Source: Planctomycetota bacterium (GTDB lineage Bacteria > Planctomycetota > Phycisphaerae > Phycisphaerales > UBA1924). Taken from it: DNA of 64,000 bases. A program made the position numbers and the translations under genes. The DNA is taken from contig JAFEBP010000007.1 of NCBI GenBank assembly GCA_018242605.1, positions 344,514-408,513 of the forward strand, in the 5' to 3' direction. The notes below the pieces were generated by a model. That model was not told where the DNA came from and did no database searches. It saw nothing but the letters and a program-made list of their open reading frames with translations. Of this stretch, positions 52,492 to 60,502 are shown piece by piece; positions within the stretch are counted from its first letter, which is position 1, and each line of letters opens with the position of its first letter.

Positions 52492-55400
52492 ATGCTGCGT
52501 CGCACCCTTTCCCCAGCGATTCTTTTGTCTTGCTGTGCGCTCCCCGCCATCGGCCAGGAGAAACTCCACTTCACCTACCTCTGGCATCTGGAGCAGCCCA
52601 TCTACTGGCCCCAGCGTCAGACCTCCGGCAACGATCGTTACCAGCGTGCCTGGGAGTCGATCCAGGTGAAGGACTCCGGCGCGGCCCATCCGCAGGACGA
52701 CCTCCGCGGCATCTTCGGCATCGACGACCGCAAAGCCATCTACCAGTACCGCGTGAAGGACAGCATCTCCGCCATCTCCGGCGCACCCGAGGCCGGCGCA
52801 CAGATCACGTACTCCGGCGGCCTCATCGAGAACATCACCAGCCTCGGCAACGCCGGCCAGCTCGGCTACGGCTCCGGCTGGTACAACGATTTCCGCACCG
52901 CCAGGTCCTGGTTCACCGGCGCCTCCGGCGTCAACAAGCCCCGTCTCGATGTCGTGCTCTTCTCCTTCCACCACGCCATGCTCCCGCTGCTCGATGACGC
53001 AGCCGTGCGCAAGGAGATCCAACTCTACAAGCGCATCTACCCCGACGCCTGGGGCGGCTCGGTCGCGATGTCCCGCGGCTTCTTCCCCAGCGAAATGGCC
53101 TTCTCCGAACGCCTCATCCCGATCCTCGCGTCCGAAGGCGTCGCCTGGACGTTCGTCTCGGCCGAGAAACTCAGCCGCGCCTGCGTCGACTTCCCGGTGG
53201 TCTTTGGCTCCGGCGGCATCAACTGCGATCCGCCCAACAAGGCCGACCAGACCAACCCCGCGGCGGGCGCCTACTTCCGCCAGTCCATCTCCCGAGGGTG
53301 CGGCCCGGCGGAAGCCGTCCCCTTCGCCTACACCCCCCACCGCGCACGCTACATCGACCCGGCCACCGGCGCCGCCTCCGAACTCATCCTCGTCCCCTGC
53401 TCCCAGCACATGGGCTGGAAGGACGGCTACGCCCCTCTGGGCTTGGGCGACTTCAACACCGTCGACGCCATGTCCCGCCCGTCGCGGCCCATGCTCGTCG
53501 TGCTCGCCCACGACGGCGACAACGCCTGGGGCGGCGGCTACTCCTACTACATGGAGGCAACGCCCAACCTCGTGAGCCAGGCACGCTCGAGCGGTTACGT
53601 CCCCACCGTGGTGGAGAAGTACCTGAACGACCACCCCGTGCCCGCCAACGACTACGTGCACATCGAGCAGGGTGCCTGGGTCAACGCCGACGGCGACTTC
53701 GGCGCTCCACAGATGCTCAACTGGAACTGGCCCCTCCTGAACGCCGCGGGCCAGGTCGATATCGACAACGGCTGGCACGAAGACCCCCGCAACTGGGCCG
53801 TGATCACCGCAGCGACCAACCGCGTGCAGACCGCCGAGCAGATCCACACCGACGCGGGCGGCACGATCAGCCTCGGCAAGATCCTCTACCCCGACTCCGG
53901 CACCAACAACGCCGAACGCGCCTGGCACTACTTCCTGGGCGGCCTCAATTCAGGTTTCATGTATTACGGCACCGCGCTGGACATGGAAGTAAAGCCCAGC
54001 CTCGCCGCCAACCAGGCGATGCAGTACGCCGACCCCGTCATCGGTAACGCCGCCGCCGACCGCACCGCCCCCACCATCTGGAACCCCCAGCGCCAACCCT
54101 GGAACCCCGGAAGCACCAACTTCGGGCCCCAGTACGGCTACCGCCAGGTCACCGACAGCGGCGACTTCAAGGTCTGGACATTCGTGTACGACGCGAGCGG
54201 CGTCTCGAGCGTCACGCTCAAGTACCGGCTGGATGACGACGGCGGCAACGGCCCGGACAACGCCAACGAAACTTACGCGGGCGGCGCGGGCGTGGGCGCG
54301 TGGCAGTCGATCCCGATGACCCGCCGCGTCTTCCCCGCCAACAACGTCTACAACAACGGCGGCATCGACTTCTTCATCATGCCCCAGTACATCGCGGATC
54401 AATACACCGCCAATGTCACGGGCATCCGCAGCAAACTGGTCGATTACTACGTCGAGGCCGCCGACACCAAGGGCAACGTCAAAAAGTCGGACATCCAGCA
54501 CGTCTGGGTCGGCGCCGGATCGGGCTCCGGCGGCGGGGGCGGTGGCAGCGGCCCCGTCGTGAGTCTCTCGCCCGCCATCCCCGTCGCGGGCCAGAACGTG
54601 ACGATCACCTACGACCCCACCGGCCGGAACCTCGCCGGCGCATCGACGGTGAAGATCCACCACGGCATCAACAACTGGGCCACCGTCACCAGCCCCGACC
54701 CCGCCATGACGCTCGCGAGCGGCAAGTGGCAGATCACCATCCCCGTCGCCGCCACCGCAACGCAGCTCGACATGGTCTTCAATGACGGCGCGAGCACATG
54801 GGACAACAACGCCGGCCAGGACTGGCACTTCGCCGTGCAAGCCGGAACGCCGCCCCCGCCAACCTGGGTCATGGACGGCGTCCGCGACACCGCCTCGACG
54901 CTCATCGCACGCAACCAGATGAGCCTCTGGGCGGGCCTCTCCGGTGACGTGCTCTATGTCGCCACCGAAGACGCCGGAGAAGGCAATGACCACTTCATCC
55001 TCCTCGCCCGAACACCCGGCCCCTTGCGGGCAGCGATGTGGGCCAAAGCCGGAATGGTGGCGGGCTGGGACGCTTTCCTCGCCGACGAGAACTCGAACGA
55101 TTACGAAGGCTGGTTCGACGCCAACCCCGGCACCGCCGTCCAGGCCATGACCGGCGCCAACGGCGGCGTGCTCGAAGGCACCATCAATCTCCGCCAGGAG
55201 TTTGGTACGCTGCCCGAGGACATCTACCTGGCCGTCGCTCTCTTCGGCAACGCCGACGGCGGGCAACTGCTCCGCACACATCAGGTCGGCCCCAGTGTCA
55301 ACAACGACTTCAACGTCGACGCTTCCGAGTATGTGCTCGTTCACCTCTGCTCGCTCACCCCCGAAGGCTGCTCGCCCCCCTGCCCCGCCGACTACAACAC

Positions 55401-55548
55401 CGACGGCGGCATCGACGGCGCCGACGTAGACGCTTTCTTCTCCGACTGGGCCTTCGGTCTCCCCGGCGCCGACATCAACCAGGACGGCGGCATCGACGGC
55501 TCCGATGTCGGCGCGTTCTTCGCACTCTGGGAGGCCGGCGGCTGCTGA
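52492..55548 (+). CDS. Secreted GH57-like glycoside hydrolase with CBM25-like and dockerin domains
   Basis: The protein has 1018 residues from the ATG at 52492, with a signal peptide ending PAIGQ. Residues about 24-500 resemble glycoside hydrolase family 57 (alpha-amylase/pullulanase type), with an opening HFTYLWHLEQPIYW in place of the usual His-x-His-Gln-Pro and later FFPSEMAFSE, AHDGDNAWGG and DNGWHEDPRN blocks. Residues about 687-783 match a CBM25 starch-binding module (KIHHGINNWATVT, MVFNDGASTWDNN). A further beta domain (785-950) and a dockerin with loops DYNTDGGIDGADV and DINQDGGIDGSDV, ending GGC, complete it. Starch or glycogen is the likely substrate; the catalytic residues were not assigned. 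Confidence 0.82.
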   Translation: MLRRTLSPAILLSCCALPAIGQEKLHFTYLWHLEQPIYWPQRQTSGNDRYQRAWESIQVKDSGAAHPQDDLRGIFGIDDRKAIYQYRVKDSISAISGAPEAGAQITYSGGLIENITSLGNAGQLGYGSGWYNDFRTARSWFTGASGVNKPRLDVVLFSFHHAMLPLLDDAAVRKEIQLYKRIYPDAWGGSVAMSRGFFPSEMAFSERLIPILASEGVAWTFVSAEKLSRACVDFPVVFGSGGINCDPPNKADQTNPAAGAYFRQSISRGCGPAEAVPFAYTPHRARYIDPATGAASELILVPCSQHMGWKDGYAPLGLGDFNTVDAMSRPSRPMLVVLAHDGDNAWGGGYSYYMEATPNLVSQARSSGYVPTVVEKYLNDHPVPANDYVHIEQGAWVNADGDFGAPQMLNWNWPLLNAAGQVDIDNGWHEDPRNWAVITAATNRVQTAEQIHTDAGGTISLGKILYPDSGTNNAERAWHYFLGGLNSGFMYYGTALDMEVKPSLAANQAMQYADPVIGNAAADRTAPTIWNPQRQPWNPGSTNFGPQYGYRQVTDSGDFKVWTFVYDASGVSSVTLKYRLDDDGGNGPDNANETYAGGAGVGAWQSIPMTRRVFPANNVYNNGGIDFFIMPQYIADQYTANVTGIRSKLVDYYVEAADTKGNVKKSDIQHVWVGAGSGSGGGGGGSGPVVSLSPAIPVAGQNVTITYDPTGRNLAGASTVKIHHGINNWATVTSPDPAMTLASGKWQITIPVAATATQLDMVFNDGASTWDNNAGQDWHFAVQAGTPPPPTWVMDGVRDTASTLIARNQMSLWAGLSGDVLYVATEDAGEGNDHFILLARTPGPLRAAMWAKAGMVAGWDAFLADENSNDYEGWFDANPGTAVQAMTGANGGVLEGTINLRQEFGTLPEDIYLAVALFGNADGGQLLRTHQVGPSVNNDFNVDASEYVLVHLCSLTPEGCSPPCPADYNTDGGIDGADVDAFFSDWAFGLPGADINQDGGIDGSDVGAFFALWEAGGC

Positions 55549-55591
55549 AAACACCGATGGCCCCCGAACCGCAGCATCAATACCGTTCCCC

Positions 55592-56821
55592 ATGTCCACC
55601 CCACTGCCCCGCCGTGACTTCCTCGCTCTCGCCGGCCTCGCGGCCGTCGCGGGCCCCGCGCTCGCCGGTCAGCGCCCCGCCGCCCGCAACGCCGACGCCA
55701 AGTCCGTGATGGCCAAGGCCATCGCGTACCTCAGGTCCCAGCAGGACAAGGCCACGGGCGGCTGGTCCGTGGCGCCGCAAGGCCCCGTCTTCCCCGCCAT
55801 CACCGCCCTCGTCGTCAGCGGAATGCTCAGCGACGCGGCCATCAAGGACACCGATCCCGCCGTCGCCGCGGGCGTCGGGTTCATCCTCTCCAAGCAGCAG
55901 CCCGACGGCGGAATCTACGACAAGCTACTCCCCAGCTACAACACCTCCATCTGCCTCACAGCACTTTCAAAAGTGAACAACCCCGCCAAGGTCGCCGACG
56001 CCCGTCAAAAGGCTCTCGCGTTCCTCCGCACCCTCCAGTGGGGCGAAGAAGCCAAACCCGTGATCGCCGCAGGCGAGCCCGTCGCGGTGGTCACCAAAGA
56101 CAACCCCTTCTACGGCGGCGTCGGATACGGCAAGAGCGGACGGCCCGACCTTTCCAACACCGCGTTCTTTGTCGAAGCCCTCGCCGCCAGCGGCGTCGAA
56201 CGCAGCGACCCCGCGTTCCAGCGTGCTCTCGCATTCCTTCAGCGCGTGCAGATGGTTGAATCTGTCAAGGGGCCCGACGGCAAGGACATCCCGGTGAACG
56301 ACCAGCCCTACGCGAAGGGTTCCCGTCAGGGCGGGTTCATCTACTCCACCAGCGAAAGCAAGGACAAGGTCGGCTCCGGGCAGAGTTTCGCCGGCAACCT
56401 CGAAGAGTCGCTCTCCGACGGCACCACCGCCAGCCGCCTGCGTTGCTACGGCTCGATGACCTACTCGGGCTTCAAGAGTTACCTGTACGCTGGGCTCAAG
56501 AAGGACGACCCCCGCGTGCTGGCCGCCCGAGGCTGGATCGAGAAGAACTACACCGTCGACGAAAACCCCGGCGTGGGCACCGACGGCCAGTACTACTTCT
56601 ATCTCGTCTTTGCCCGCGCTCTGCAGGCATTCGGCGAGCCCGTCGTCAAGACCGCCTCCGGCGATCGCCGCTGGGCCGACGATCTGGTGGCCAAACTCGC
56701 CTCCCTCCAGCAGGAAGACGGCTCCTTCAAGGTCGTCGACGACCGCTGGATGGAGAACAACCCGGTGCTGATCACCGCCTACGCCCTGTGCGCCCTGGGC
56801 GAAACTGTCAAGTCCGCATGA
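55592..56821 (+). CDS. Tat-exported alpha-toroid protein (prenyltransferase/squalene-cyclase-like repeats)
   Basis: The protein has 409 residues from the ATG at 55592. A twin-arginine signal (PRRDFLALAGLAAVAG) shows export after folding. The mature part has repeats of the kind ALAFLxxxQxxDGG and PDGGIYDKL typical of the alpha/alpha toroid of terpene cyclases and prenyltransferases. No cyclase DxDD or prenyltransferase zinc motif is evident, so it may be a non-enzymatic or divergent member. It lies 43 bp after the GH57-like gene on the same strand. The open frame to 55505 lacks the signal. Confidence 0.78.
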   Translation: MSTPLPRRDFLALAGLAAVAGPALAGQRPAARNADAKSVMAKAIAYLRSQQDKATGGWSVAPQGPVFPAITALVVSGMLSDAAIKDTDPAVAAGVGFILSKQQPDGGIYDKLLPSYNTSICLTALSKVNNPAKVADARQKALAFLRTLQWGEEAKPVIAAGEPVAVVTKDNPFYGGVGYGKSGRPDLSNTAFFVEALAASGVERSDPAFQRALAFLQRVQMVESVKGPDGKDIPVNDQPYAKGSRQGGFIYSTSESKDKVGSGQSFAGNLEESLSDGTTASRLRCYGSMTYSGFKSYLYAGLKKDDPRVLAARGWIEKNYTVDENPGVGTDGQYYFYLVFARALQAFGEPVVKTASGDRRWADDLVAKLASLQQEDGSFKVVDDRWMENNPVLITAYALCALGETVKSA

Positions 56822-56847
56822 CCCGAACCGCCCGCCCCCGACTCAAA

Positions 56848-56875
56848 CGGACCCGCCCTGCCTCCGGCGGGTCCG
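56848..56875 (+). terminator. Strong hairpin between the toroid gene and the carboxypeptidase gene
   Basis: A perfect 10-bp GC-rich stem (56848-56857 with 56866-56875) is followed by TACACTTTCC, which is only weakly T-rich. It is probably a terminator for the gene ending at 56821. Confidence 0.5.
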
Positions 56876-56911
56876 TACACTTTCCTCCCCTTCAACGGAG
56901 AGCCTGTTCGT

Positions 56912-58435
56912 ATGCCCCCCACCCCCGCCGCCTACACCCAACTCTGCGAACTCCACCGCGAAGCCGCCCATCTGAGCGCCATCTCGAGTCTCATGAACTG
57001 GGACCAGGAGACCTACATGCCCCCTGCCGCCGCCGCGGGCCGGGCCGACCAGGCGGCGATCATCGCGACGATCATCCACGAACGCCGCACGTCCGCCAAA
57101 ATGGGCGAACTGATCGGCGCGTGCGAGTCCGACGACGTAGTCATGAAGCCCGGTTCCGAGACCGCCGCGAACATCCGTGAGATGCGCCGCGACTACGACA
57201 TGGCCACCAAGCTGCCTTCCGATCTGGTCGCCGAACTCGCCCGCGTCGGCAGCCAGGCGCAGGACGCCTGGAAGCACGCCCGCGAGAAGAGCGACTTCGC
57301 CGCGTTCGCGCCCTGGCTCGAGCGGATGTTCGCCCTGACCCGCCGCAAGGCCGAGCGCTACGGCGTGCCCGCGGGCGGAGAGCTCTACGACGCCGTGCTC
57401 GACGAATACGAACCCGGCGCCACCTCGGCGATGATCGACGCGACGTTCACTCCGCTGCGTCAACGGCTGACCGAACTGCTCAACAAGGTCGCCGACGCCA
57501 AGGACCGCCCCAGCGACAAACCGCTCAACATCAAGGCCGACCCCGCCGCGCAGCACGCCTTGGGCCTGTTCGTGCTCGGCCAGATCGGCTTTGACTTGAG
57601 CGGCGGACGGCTCGACGTCACCGCCCACCCCTTCTGCTCCGAGATGGGCCCCGGCGACGTGCGCCTCACCACCCGCTACCGCGGCGAGATGTTCACCGAC
57701 GCCCTCTACGGCACCCTGCACGAGATGGGCCACGGCCTGTACGAGCAGGGCCTCCCCAAGGATGCACACTTCGGCGAGCCCATCGCCACCGCGCTCTCAC
57801 TGGGAATCCACGAGAGCCAGAGCCGCATGTGGGAGAACATGGTCGGCCGCAGCAAGGCCTTCTGGAAGTGGCTGCACCCCCACGGCAAGAAGTTCCTTGG
57901 CAAGCAGTTCGCCAAGTTCGACGCCAAGGAGTACTACGCCGCCACCAACACCGTAACCCCCAGCCTGATCCGCGTCGAGGCCGACGAGGCCACGTACAAC
58001 ATGCACGTCATGATCCGCTTCGAGATCGAGCGGGCCCTGCTCTCGGGCGCGATGAAGGTGAAGGACGTGCCCGGCGAATGGAACAAGCGGTACAAGGAGT
58101 ACCTCGGAATCAAGGTGCCCGACGACCGCCGCGGATGCCTGCAGGATGTTCACTGGTCCTGCGGCCTCATCGGCTACTTCCCCACCTACACGCTGGGAAA
58201 CCTCTACGCGGCCCAGATGTGGGAGAAGATCAACGAAGACCTGCCCGACCTCTCCAAGCGCATCGCCAAGGGCAAGTTCGGCGACCTCAAGACCTGGCTC
58301 AACCAGAAGGTTCACCGCCACGGCCGCCGCTACTCCGCGGCGGAACTGTGCAAGCGGGTTACCGGCAAAGAACTCTCCGCCGATCCCCTTATGCGTCACC
58401 TAACGGCGAAGGCCCAGGCCGTGTACGGCATCTGA
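56912..58435 (+). CDS. Carboxypeptidase of family M32
   Basis: This zinc metallopeptidase removes C-terminal residues from peptides in the cytoplasm. It has 507 residues, the normal length. The HEXXH motif is TLHEMGHGLYEQG (His, His and catalytic Glu), followed by the conserved SLGIHESQSRMWENMVGRS block whose Glu completes the zinc site. The N-terminal MNWDQETYMPPAAAAGRADQ segment is also diagnostic. The gene follows a strong hairpin, so it is probably transcribed alone. Confidence 0.95.
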   Translation: MPPTPAAYTQLCELHREAAHLSAISSLMNWDQETYMPPAAAAGRADQAAIIATIIHERRTSAKMGELIGACESDDVVMKPGSETAANIREMRRDYDMATKLPSDLVAELARVGSQAQDAWKHAREKSDFAAFAPWLERMFALTRRKAERYGVPAGGELYDAVLDEYEPGATSAMIDATFTPLRQRLTELLNKVADAKDRPSDKPLNIKADPAAQHALGLFVLGQIGFDLSGGRLDVTAHPFCSEMGPGDVRLTTRYRGEMFTDALYGTLHEMGHGLYEQGLPKDAHFGEPIATALSLGIHESQSRMWENMVGRSKAFWKWLHPHGKKFLGKQFAKFDAKEYYAATNTVTPSLIRVEADEATYNMHVMIRFEIERALLSGAMKVKDVPGEWNKRYKEYLGIKVPDDRRGCLQDVHWSCGLIGYFPTYTLGNLYAAQMWEKINEDLPDLSKRIAKGKFGDLKTWLNQKVHRHGRRYSAAELCKRVTGKELSADPLMRHLTAKAQAVYGI

Positions 58436-58451
58436 GTTACCGCGGACGCCG

Positions 58452-60041
58452 TCAAGACAGCCGTGATTCCTCGAGGTCCAGGTCGCGCTCGATCCGACGG
58501 AAGACCTCCTCGCTGACCTCCCCCCGGAGCCGCAGATCGACGATCGCGCGGCGTTCCGCGTCGATCGCCATTCGCCGCACGCGGTCCCGCGGCGTGGCGC
58601 GACCCTTGGTCGTCGTCTCCACGTCGCCGCGTGCCTCGGCCACCGCCATCTCCTGCCGGTCGAGATAATCCGCCCGCACGCGGGCCAATGCCGCGGCGTC
58701 TTCCGCGTTGTTGGCCTCCAGTTCCTCCAAGTACTTGGTCGCGGCGCTGGCGCCCACCATGCGGGCGACCAGTTCCTCGTGCTCGATCGAATCCGTGACC
58801 GATTCACCGAGCCAGCGGATGAGCGGCGCCAGCGTCAGGCTCTGCAGCACCAGCGTCGCGAAGATCACCGCGAACGTCAGCAGGATCACCAGGTCACGGT
58901 ACGGGAACTTCACGCCGGATTGCGCGTCTACAAACTCCGGGATCGCCATCGCCGCGGCCAACGAGACAACGCCACGCATGCCAGTCCAAGCCACCACCGC
59001 CATCTGCCGCCACGGCGGCGTGGGTTCACGGAAACGTGCAGGCGTGAACCATCTCAACAGCCTCGCCATCGGGAAGACCCAGACGACGCGTGCGAGCAGA
59101 ACCGTTGCGCTCACCGCCGCGGCGTACCAGATCAGCGTGGCCGGGTCGTACTTGCCCCGCATCGCAGCGATCACCCGAGGCAGTTGCAGACCGATGAGCA
59201 CGAACACCAGGCCGTTCAGCAGCAGGATCAATAGCTGCCACACGTTGACAGCCCGCAGCCTCGCCTCGGCCGTGAAGAGCTTGGGGCTCCGACTCGATAC
59301 ATACAACCCGGCGACCACCACCGAAAGCACGCCCGACACGTGGAAGTGCTCCGCGGGCAGGTACGCCACGTACGGCGCGAGCAGCGAGATCGCGGTGGCG
59401 ACGTTCGACTCGGTGATCCACGAATGCAGCTTCGCGATGAGCCAACCCGCCGCGACGCCGATGGCGATGCCCCCCACCGCCGCGACGGCCAACTCTCGGG
59501 CGGTGTTCAACTCCGAGAAGGTGCCCGCGCCGATGGCGAGCAGCGCGACGCGGTACGCGATGAGCCCCGAGGCGTCGTTCACAAGACTCTCGCCCTCGAG
59601 GATCGTGACGATGCGCCGATTGACTTCCAGTCGCTGGCAGATCGCCGTGGCCGCCGCGGCGTCGGGCGGCGCGACGATGGCGCCCAACAGGAACCCGACC
59701 CACCCCGGCATTCCCGGCACGATGGCTGTCACCACCCACGTCACCACCAGCGCGGTGAACAGCACCAGACCGATCGCCAGCAGAGAGATCGAAGCGATAT
59801 GACGACGAAAATCCTGAAGCCAGGTATTCCAGGCGGCGGCATACAAGATGGGCGGCAGGAACACCAGGAACACCAGTTCGGGATCAAGGGCGAGCGGCGG
59901 CAGCCCGGGGATGAAACCGATGAGCAGACCCGCGATGACCATCAGCGTCGGATACGGAAGGCGCGTGGCGCGGGCCACCTCGGCGAGCGCAATGACGCAC
60001 GCGAGCAGCCCGATCACCACCGCAATCGCCGCTATGTTCAT
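58452..60041 (-). CDS. CPA1-family Na+/H+ antiporter
   Basis: This inner-membrane cation-proton antiporter has 529 residues from the ATG at 60041, preceded by GAGAGG. About 12 membrane segments are visible. Family motifs are FLVFLPPILYAAAWN, GAIVAPPDAAAATAI (with the transport Asp) and ESLVNDASGLIAY. The last 130 residues are a cytoplasmic helical regulatory region rich in Glu and Arg. It converges on the M32 gene. The choice of Na+ over K+ is by family only. Confidence 0.92.
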   Translation of the reverse strand: MNIAAIAVVIGLLACVIALAEVARATRLPYPTLMVIAGLLIGFIPGLPPLALDPELVFLVFLPPILYAAAWNTWLQDFRRHIASISLLAIGLVLFTALVVTWVVTAIVPGMPGWVGFLLGAIVAPPDAAAATAICQRLEVNRRIVTILEGESLVNDASGLIAYRVALLAIGAGTFSELNTARELAVAAVGGIAIGVAAGWLIAKLHSWITESNVATAISLLAPYVAYLPAEHFHVSGVLSVVVAGLYVSSRSPKLFTAEARLRAVNVWQLLILLLNGLVFVLIGLQLPRVIAAMRGKYDPATLIWYAAAVSATVLLARVVWVFPMARLLRWFTPARFREPTPPWRQMAVVAWTGMRGVVSLAAAMAIPEFVDAQSGVKFPYRDLVILLTFAVIFATLVLQSLTLAPLIRWLGESVTDSIEHEELVARMVGASAATKYLEELEANNAEDAAALARVRADYLDRQEMAVAEARGDVETTTKGRATPRDRVRRMAIDAERRAIVDLRLRGEVSEEVFRRIERDLDLEESRLS

Positions 60042-60166
60042 GCAATAACCTCTCCGCGGGGCGGCGCGTGCCTTGCCACCCAATCACCATCCCCCAATGA
60101 CCCCCAACTGAACCCTGCCGGAAAACTGCCTGAATCCGAGTTCAGTTCCGCTGCGTACCCAGTGCC

Positions 60167-60394
60167 ATGGCGGTAGACCGTTGCGTTTGCCATAACCTGA
60201 CCTTTTCCTACCTCAAGCAGGTAGCGGACGCCAACTCTGCCAACCTTTCCATGCTCATGCAGCTCACGGACTGCTGCAGCAACTGCGGAATGTGCACTCC
60301 GTACGTCATTCTGATGTTGCAGACCGGCGCCACCGTGTTCCCCGCCCTCTCCGCTTCGAAAGTCCAAGCGCTGATGGATTCCGCCCGCGGGTGA
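60167..60394 (+). CDS. BFD-like [2Fe-2S] ferredoxin
   Basis: The protein has 75 residues and resembles the bacterioferritin-associated ferredoxin domain: CVCHN near the N-terminus and CCSNCGMCTPY in the second half supply the four cluster Cys residues. Such proteins release iron from bacterioferritin or transfer electrons inside larger enzymes. The extra Cys residues are more than the usual four, so cluster assignment is open. No bacterioferritin gene is near. Confidence 0.75.
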   Translation: MAVDRCVCHNLTFSYLKQVADANSANLSMLMQLTDCCSNCGMCTPYVILMLQTGATVFPALSASKVQALMDSARG

Positions 60395-60446
60395 TATTCT
60401 CGACTTGTCCAGCCGGCTTGATCTCGCGCCCGCTCACCCTCCACCA

Positions 60447-60482
60447 GAAAAAAAGCCCGACGCGAACGGTCGCGTCGGGCTT
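60447..60482 (-). terminator. Rho-independent terminator of rpoC
   Basis: On the minus strand a perfect 12-bp stem (arms 60482-60471 and 60464-60453, loop of six) is followed by a T tract. It lies just after the rpoC stop at 60503. Confidence 0.93.
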
Positions 60483-60502
60483 GTGGTTTCAATCAGACTC
60501 GC

